From Clostridia bacterium (GTDB taxonomy: Bacteria; Bacillota_A; Clostridia; Oscillospirales; CAG-272), in contig JAFQUG010000350.1 of assembly GCA_017408625.1 (NCBI GenBank), forward strand, positions 1 to 17,912: a stretch of 17,912 nucleotides of DNA. The letters run 5' to 3'. The notes beneath the pieces are model-generated. The model saw only the letters and a list, made by a program, of their open reading frames with translations. It was not told where the DNA came from and did no database searches. Both the position numbers and the translations under genes were made by a program. Of the stretch, positions 14,424 to 17,912 are shown piece after piece. Numbering within the stretch: position 1 is the first letter of the stretch; each line of letters opens with the position of its first letter.

Positions 14424-14692
14424 GTCAAAGATCCGATCCTTTTATATGGTAAAAATCAACAATACATTAAAAAATAAACAAAATCGATTAGCAACAGCGG
14501 GAGAAATCTGATTGAAAAGAGCGTCATGGGAGCGGAGAATCCTGATGCTGTGCGCGGGCGGCTTTCCGTAGGCCGGACTGAGTGGGACAGGTATTTGCTT
14601 CCTTGTCGTGAAACATATGGAAATCCATATAAAATAAAGATATTTTTTCATTTTCCTTTGGTGCGTCAAACGCGTCTGTTCATGCGAATATC
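14424..14692. other. Gene-poor stretch between ntp operon and kinase promoter
   Basis: No convincing gene lies here. A weak possible promoter, TTGTCA (14422-14427), 17 nt, TATGGT (14445-14450), starts inside the operon's terminator tail. A+T-rich sequence follows, then a G+C-richer block (about 14495-14600) holding a short interrupted reading frame, then an inverted repeat ATATGGA/TCCATAT (14615-14630). An open minus-strand frame across 14442-14699 has no ribosome site or recognisable protein and is not accepted. I could not match the G+C-richer block to a known riboswitch or small RNA. Confidence 0.5.
14512..14637 (+). pseudogene. Possible micro-ORF or gene remnant with one in-frame TAG
   Basis: A TTG codon at 14512 follows CGGGAG by 8 nt and opens LKRASWERRILMLCAGGFP, then a TAG (14569-14571). 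Reading on in the same frame gives AGLSGTGICFLVVKHMEIH before a TAA at 14635-14637. A basic N-terminus followed by two hydrophobic glycine-rich stretches resembles the start of a small membrane protein, loosely like YitT/YczE types, so this could be a decayed N-terminal fragment. It could also be chance. A single 19-residue leader peptide is a further option. Low confidence. Confidence 0.2.
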
Positions 14693-14722
14693 TTGACAAT
14701 TATCGGGGGAATGTGTTAGAAT
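14693..14722 (+). promoter_or_regulatory. Sigma-A promoter for kinase-pilB unit
   Basis: TTGACA (14693-14698), 18-nt spacer, TAGAAT (14717-14722), with TG one base before the -10 (extended -10). The start near 14729 gives a leader of about 63 nt. Confidence 0.78.
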
Positions 14723-14791
14723 ATGATGAAGAATTATAATGCTGATACTATGGGGAATTGGCGAAATCGGTAAGGAAAGGAGGTACGGACC

Positions 14792-16384
14792 GTGAAGTTG
14801 GATCTGATACGTGAAAAGATCAAGGGCGCTTGGGAATATAAACGTGCAGCGCTTTTATGGACCGTGCTTTCCGTACTGGTCTTTGCGGTGATCGGCATTA
14901 TGTTTCTGCAGTTTTCGGATGCATACTTCACCTCGGATACCTTCGAGGAGCTGATCGTGGATTCGGGAAGTACGGACAGCGTGATCTACGTATTGCTGGA
15001 CGATTACGTGTTGATGGCCTTTTTGCTGCTGCTGTTTGCTTGCAGCTGCGTGGCATTTCTGATGCAGCTGTGGACGGACGACGTCACCGATTATTACATA
15101 TTGCTTTTGCTTTGGAGCCTTGCCTTTTATCTGGTATACGGCTTGAATTTGTTCAATCCGGGCGGCGGAGCCGTGCACTATCTGGTTCGTACGCTTTCGG
15201 GGACACTGTATCAGCTTTCCACCATTCCGCTGCTGCTTTGTCTGTACACAAAAACCCGACGCTATCGAGGTTTCTTGCGCGGTGTGCTGATCGTTGAGTA
15301 CATGCTTTGCGCACTGTATGCGTTGTTTGCGGTGACGGGCTTGTTCCCGATCGTTCTGCATTATCTTGAATTCGTATGTGACCTTTTGTTCTGCGTCACT
15401 GTCGTGTTCATTTTGATTCTGGGCTTCAAGGAGGCCAAGCAGGATAACGGCTTTTACCGTTTGCTCTGCCCGCTGATGATCGCTGAGCTGATCGGCGTCG
15501 GCATCATCACACTGATCGCCGTGATCGGTGACGGGAACGGTCTGTTCATGCAGAGAAGAGTGTTCGTTGAAATTGTACGGAATCTCAATCTGCACCCCTT
15601 GCGTGAGTTTTATCTGCAGCGTATGCTGCTGATCAATCTGATGCTGATCCTGTTTGTCAACCTGGTCTACGAGCTGATGCATAACAAAACCAGCCTTCGC
15701 GTTCTCAATTACGAAAAGGAATCCGCGCAGGGCTATGCCGTAGCGGTCAGAGAGCGTATCGACGAGGTGAGACGCATCAAGCATGATACGATGCATCACA
15801 TCAATGCATGCAATATGCTGTATACGCAGGGCGAATTTGAGCGACTGGGCGAATATCTGCAAAAGCTGCAGACCGACGGTCAGGCCATAGCCCCGTTGCA
15901 ATACAGCAACAATCTCATGATAGACTATATCATCATGAGCTTTTCCAGAAAGGCTGAGAAGCTGCAGATCCCATTGCAGACCGACATTGCGGTGCTGCCG
16001 GAGCTTTCGATCTCTGATTCGGATCTGTGCTCACTGCTCAATAACATATTGCAAAATGCCATCGATGCCTGCGTCAAGCTGAAGGATGCAGAGCGACGTT
16101 GGATCAGACTTGAGATCCATGCGGATGAGAACAAGGTGTTCTTTACCTGTGTCAATTCCTGCGACGGATACTTTATAGAGCATAACGGTAGATATCTGAC
16201 TACCAAGCGTGACAGCGCATCGCACGGCTACGGATTGAGCATTATTCGCAGCCTTTGCAGCCACAACGGCGGCGCGATGGCGTCCGAAATCAACGGCAAT
16301 CGCTTTACCATCAAGGTAGCACTGCCGTATCATTCTGCTAACGAGAAGGGAACGCAAGATGACATCCAGAAAGAGAATCAGTGA
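14792..16384 (+). CDS. Multi-pass GHKL sensor histidine kinase (AgrC/HPK10-like)
   Basis: 530 residues. The first 300 or so hold about seven hydrophobic segments with short loops, a sensor region embedded in the membrane. The kinase part follows: the H-box RRIKHDTMHHIN has His331 with Asp332 after it, as in AgrC-type (HPK10) kinases; the N-box SLLNNILQNAIDAC has Asn417/418 and Asn422; the G-box HGYGLSIIRSLC has Gly479 and Gly481. The ATPase domain is the short HATPase_c_5 form. AgrC-type proteins sense peptides, but the input here is unknown. The start is a GTG at 14792, supported by a full AAAGGAGGT 7 nt upstream. No response regulator is encoded next to it; instead its last 26 nt overlap the pilB-like gene. 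A regulator may lie elsewhere. Confidence 0.88.
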   Translation: MKLDLIREKIKGAWEYKRAALLWTVLSVLVFAVIGIMFLQFSDAYFTSDTFEELIVDSGSTDSVIYVLLDDYVLMAFLLLLFACSCVAFLMQLWTDDVTDYYILLLLWSLAFYLVYGLNLFNPGGGAVHYLVRTLSGTLYQLSTIPLLLCLYTKTRRYRGFLRGVLIVEYMLCALYALFAVTGLFPIVLHYLEFVCDLLFCVTVVFILILGFKEAKQDNGFYRLLCPLMIAELIGVGIITLIAVIGDGNGLFMQRRVFVEIVRNLNLHPLREFYLQRMLLINLMLILFVNLVYELMHNKTSLRVLNYEKESAQGYAVAVRERIDEVRRIKHDTMHHINACNMLYTQGEFERLGEYLQKLQTDGQAIAPLQYSNNLMIDYIIMSFSRKAEKLQIPLQTDIAVLPELSISDSDLCSLLNNILQNAIDACVKLKDAERRWIRLEIHADENKVFFTCVNSCDGYFIEHNGRYLTTKRDSASHGYGLSIIRSLCSHNGGAMASEINGNRFTIKVALPYHSANEKGTQDDIQKENQ

Positions 16385-17912
16385 AATATTGGTAGAAAAT
16401 CGCAAGATGAGCCCCGCCCAGGCTGATCAGATCCTTGCGATCATGCAAGCGGGCAGAACCGGAAAAAGTGAGCAGGAGCTGATCCTGGAGCGCGAATTTG
16501 CTGCGGAAAAGGATATCGCTGCAGCGGTTGCCTATAAATACGGACTTCCGCTTGTGGAGCTGGAGGGGAAAACGCTGGATGATGAGCTGATCCGTCGCGT
16601 GGATATCAACGTGCTCAAAAAGCACCGTATCGTTCCGGTTGCGCTGACCGAGGACGTGCCACCCGTGATGAAGCTGGCGATGTTCAATCCCATGAACGCA
16701 AGTGCCATCGAGGACGTAGAGCTGCTCTCCCGCGTTTCGGTTGAGCCGGTGGTTGCAACCGCTACCGAGATCATGAACGCTATCGATAAATGCTTTGGTA
16801 CCGAGACCATGCGTTCGGCAGTCGATCAGTTTACCAAGGAGCGTGAAAAGACCTCTGCCGCCATTGAGGACGAAAAGGGCGAGGATGTCAGCTCAGCCCC
16901 CATCGTCGTGCTGGTCAATACGCTGCTTGAGCAAGCAGCGCGCCAAAGAGCGTCGGATATTCATATCGAGGCACTGCAGGAATCCTTGCGTGTGCGTTTC
17001 CGTATCGACGGCGTGATGTATACAAGACATAAATATTCCAATGAGCTGACGGGCGCAGTGCTTGCCAGAATCAAGATCCTGTCCGGTATGGATATCTCCG
17101 AGAAGAGAAAGCCGCAGGATGGCAGAATGACCTATTTTGTGGACGGCAGAGAATATGATATCCGTGTGTCCGTGCTGCCTACCACTTACGGAGAGAAGTG
17201 CGTTATGCGTCTTGCGCTCAAAAAGAGCCTGAGCCGCGATAAGAGTACGCTGGGTCTGAATAACGACGACCTGCAGAAGTTTGATCATATCATGTCTTAC
17301 CCCAACGGTATCGTGCTGGTTACGGGACCTACCGGTTCGGGTAAATCGACCACTCTTTACACGGTGCTGAGCGAAAAGAACCGTGAAGAGGTCAATATTG
17401 TCACGGTTGAGGACCCGGTCGAGGCGAATATCGACGGTATCAATCAGGTACAGGTCAATACCAAGGCGGATCTGACGTTTGCATCAGCCTTACGTTCTAT
17501 CTTGCGTCAGGACCCCGATATCATCATGATCGGTGAGATCCGTGACGTCGAGACCGCAATGATTGCGATCCAGGCGTCGATCACGGGCCACTTGGTGGTC
17601 AGCACCGTGCATACCAACTCGGCCGCCAACACCGTTACCCGTCTTCTGGATATGGGCGTTGACTCGTATCTGATCGCTGACTCGGTGGTGGGTATCATTA
17701 CACAAAGACTTGTGCGCAGACTGTGTCCCAACTGCAAAAAGATGAGACGCGCAGAGGAATACGAGCTTGAATTTATGGGACAGGACCCCCACGTGCCCAC
17801 CAATATCTGGGAGCCGAGCGGCTGTCAGAGCTGCAACGGCACGGGCTACTACGGACGAATCGGCGTTTATGAGATCATGGAGCTCAGCCCCGCGATCAAG
17901 CGTCTGATCAAC
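16359..17912 (+). CDS. pilB: PilB/GspE-family pilus or type II secretion ATPase, C-terminus cut by window edge
   Basis: 518 codons are in view and the frame is open at the right edge. The N-terminal region (about 1-150) is the MshEN/GspE_N type domain, with EKDIAAAVAYKYGLPLVEL. The ATPase core has Walker A GPTGSGKST at 323-331 (Lys329), Walker B DIIMIGEIRD with Glu393, and the TGHLVVSTVHTNSA His-box region. Two CxxC pairs, Cys456/Cys459 and Cys489/Cys492, are the zinc-binding tetracysteine motif of the PilB/GspE C-terminal domain. The family usually has 550-570 residues, so about 40-50 are missing. It powers polymerisation of type IV pili or pseudopili from the inner face of the membrane. The ATG at 16359 lies within the kinase gene, with GAAGGG 8 nt upstream. 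PilB and GspE cannot be told apart without the neighbouring genes (pilT, pilC, pilins); a pilus is favoured in a Gram-positive host. Confidence 0.95.
   Translation, partial: MTSRKRISEILVENRKMSPAQADQILAIMQAGRTGKSEQELILEREFAAEKDIAAAVAYKYGLPLVELEGKTLDDELIRRVDINVLKKHRIVPVALTEDVPPVMKLAMFNPMNASAIEDVELLSRVSVEPVVATATEIMNAIDKCFGTETMRSAVDQFTKEREKTSAAIEDEKGEDVSSAPIVVLVNTLLEQAARQRASDIHIEALQESLRVRFRIDGVMYTRHKYSNELTGAVLARIKILSGMDISEKRKPQDGRMTYFVDGREYDIRVSVLPTTYGEKCVMRLALKKSLSRDKSTLGLNNDDLQKFDHIMSYPNGIVLVTGPTGSGKSTTLYTVLSEKNREEVNIVTVEDPVEANIDGINQVQVNTKADLTFASALRSILRQDPDIIMIGEIRDVETAMIAIQASITGHLVVSTVHTNSAANTVTRLLDMGVDSYLIADSVVGIITQRLVRRLCPNCKKMRRAEEYELEFMGQDPHVPTNIWEPSGCQSCNGTGYYGRIGVYEIMELSPAIKRLIN

Noticed and set aside
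14569..14571. Pyrrolysine or other recoding at the in-frame TAG
   Set aside because: No recoding element, methyltransferase or pyl gene is present in the window; decay or chance is the simpler reading.
14855..15901. Minus-strand open frame of 348 codons opposite the kinase gene
   Set aside because: The product is Gln/His-rich low-complexity sequence; the plus-strand kinase has clear motifs and a full ribosome site.
1..17912. CRISPR array, tRNA/rRNA genes, insertion sequences or phage genes
   Set aside because: No regularly spaced repeats, cloverleaf-like sequences, transposase motifs or terminal inverted repeats were seen on reading both strands.

Overview
The window looks like chromosomal DNA from a low-to-mid G+C Gram-positive anaerobe, most likely an uncultured member of class Clostridia (Bacillota). 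The reasons are strong AGGAGG-type ribosome binding sites, consensus sigma-A promoters with 17-18 nt spacers, lipoproteins with short Gram-positive lipoboxes, an AgrC-type GHKL sensor kinase, and a bacterial V-type ATPase operon in the gene order of Enterococcus hirae ntp. I cannot name genus or species from the sequence alone.

Layout. (1) 1-1557, minus strand: a DMT/EamA permease, cut by the left edge, lies just downstream of a HAD-family phosphatase. Both are probably driven by a near-perfect extended -10 promoter at 1643-1671. (2) 1832-2860, plus strand: a second near-perfect promoter drives two tandem, paralogous small lipoproteins of unknown function, closed by a strong terminator. (3) 2867-4608: a promoter, a 535-residue CvpA-like membrane protein with a large C-terminal domain ending in a calcium-loop-like motif, and a terminator. 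(4) 4657-5271: an unassigned 204-residue cytoplasmic protein, possibly DUF3298-like. (5) 5319-14423: a complete V-type ATPase operon in the order ntpF-I-K-E-C-G-A-B-D, with its own promoter and a strong terminator. (6) 14424-14691: a gene-poor stretch with a possible remnant ORF and a small inverted repeat. (7) 14693-17912: a promoter, a multi-pass GHKL sensor kinase and an overlapping PilB/GspE-type pilus or secretion ATPase that runs off the right edge.

How the genes work together. The nine ntp genes encode the catalytic A3B3 head (A, B), the central stalk (D, G, C), the peripheral stalks (E, F), the stator membrane subunit (I) and the rotor ring (K). The ring subunit keeps the side chains known to bind Na+ in E. 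hirae NtpK, so the enzyme probably couples ATP to sodium transport. It also carries an unusual N-terminal signal-peptide-like extension. The kinase and PilB genes overlap by 26 nt and are probably translated together, which suggests a signal-controlled pilus or secretion locus continuing beyond the window.

No rRNA, tRNA, CRISPR array, insertion sequence or phage gene was recognised. Most of the window is ordinary housekeeping or envelope DNA. The least explained items are the lipoprotein pair, the CvpA-like protein with its calcium-loop tail, the signal-peptide-bearing NtpK and the kinase-pilB pairing.
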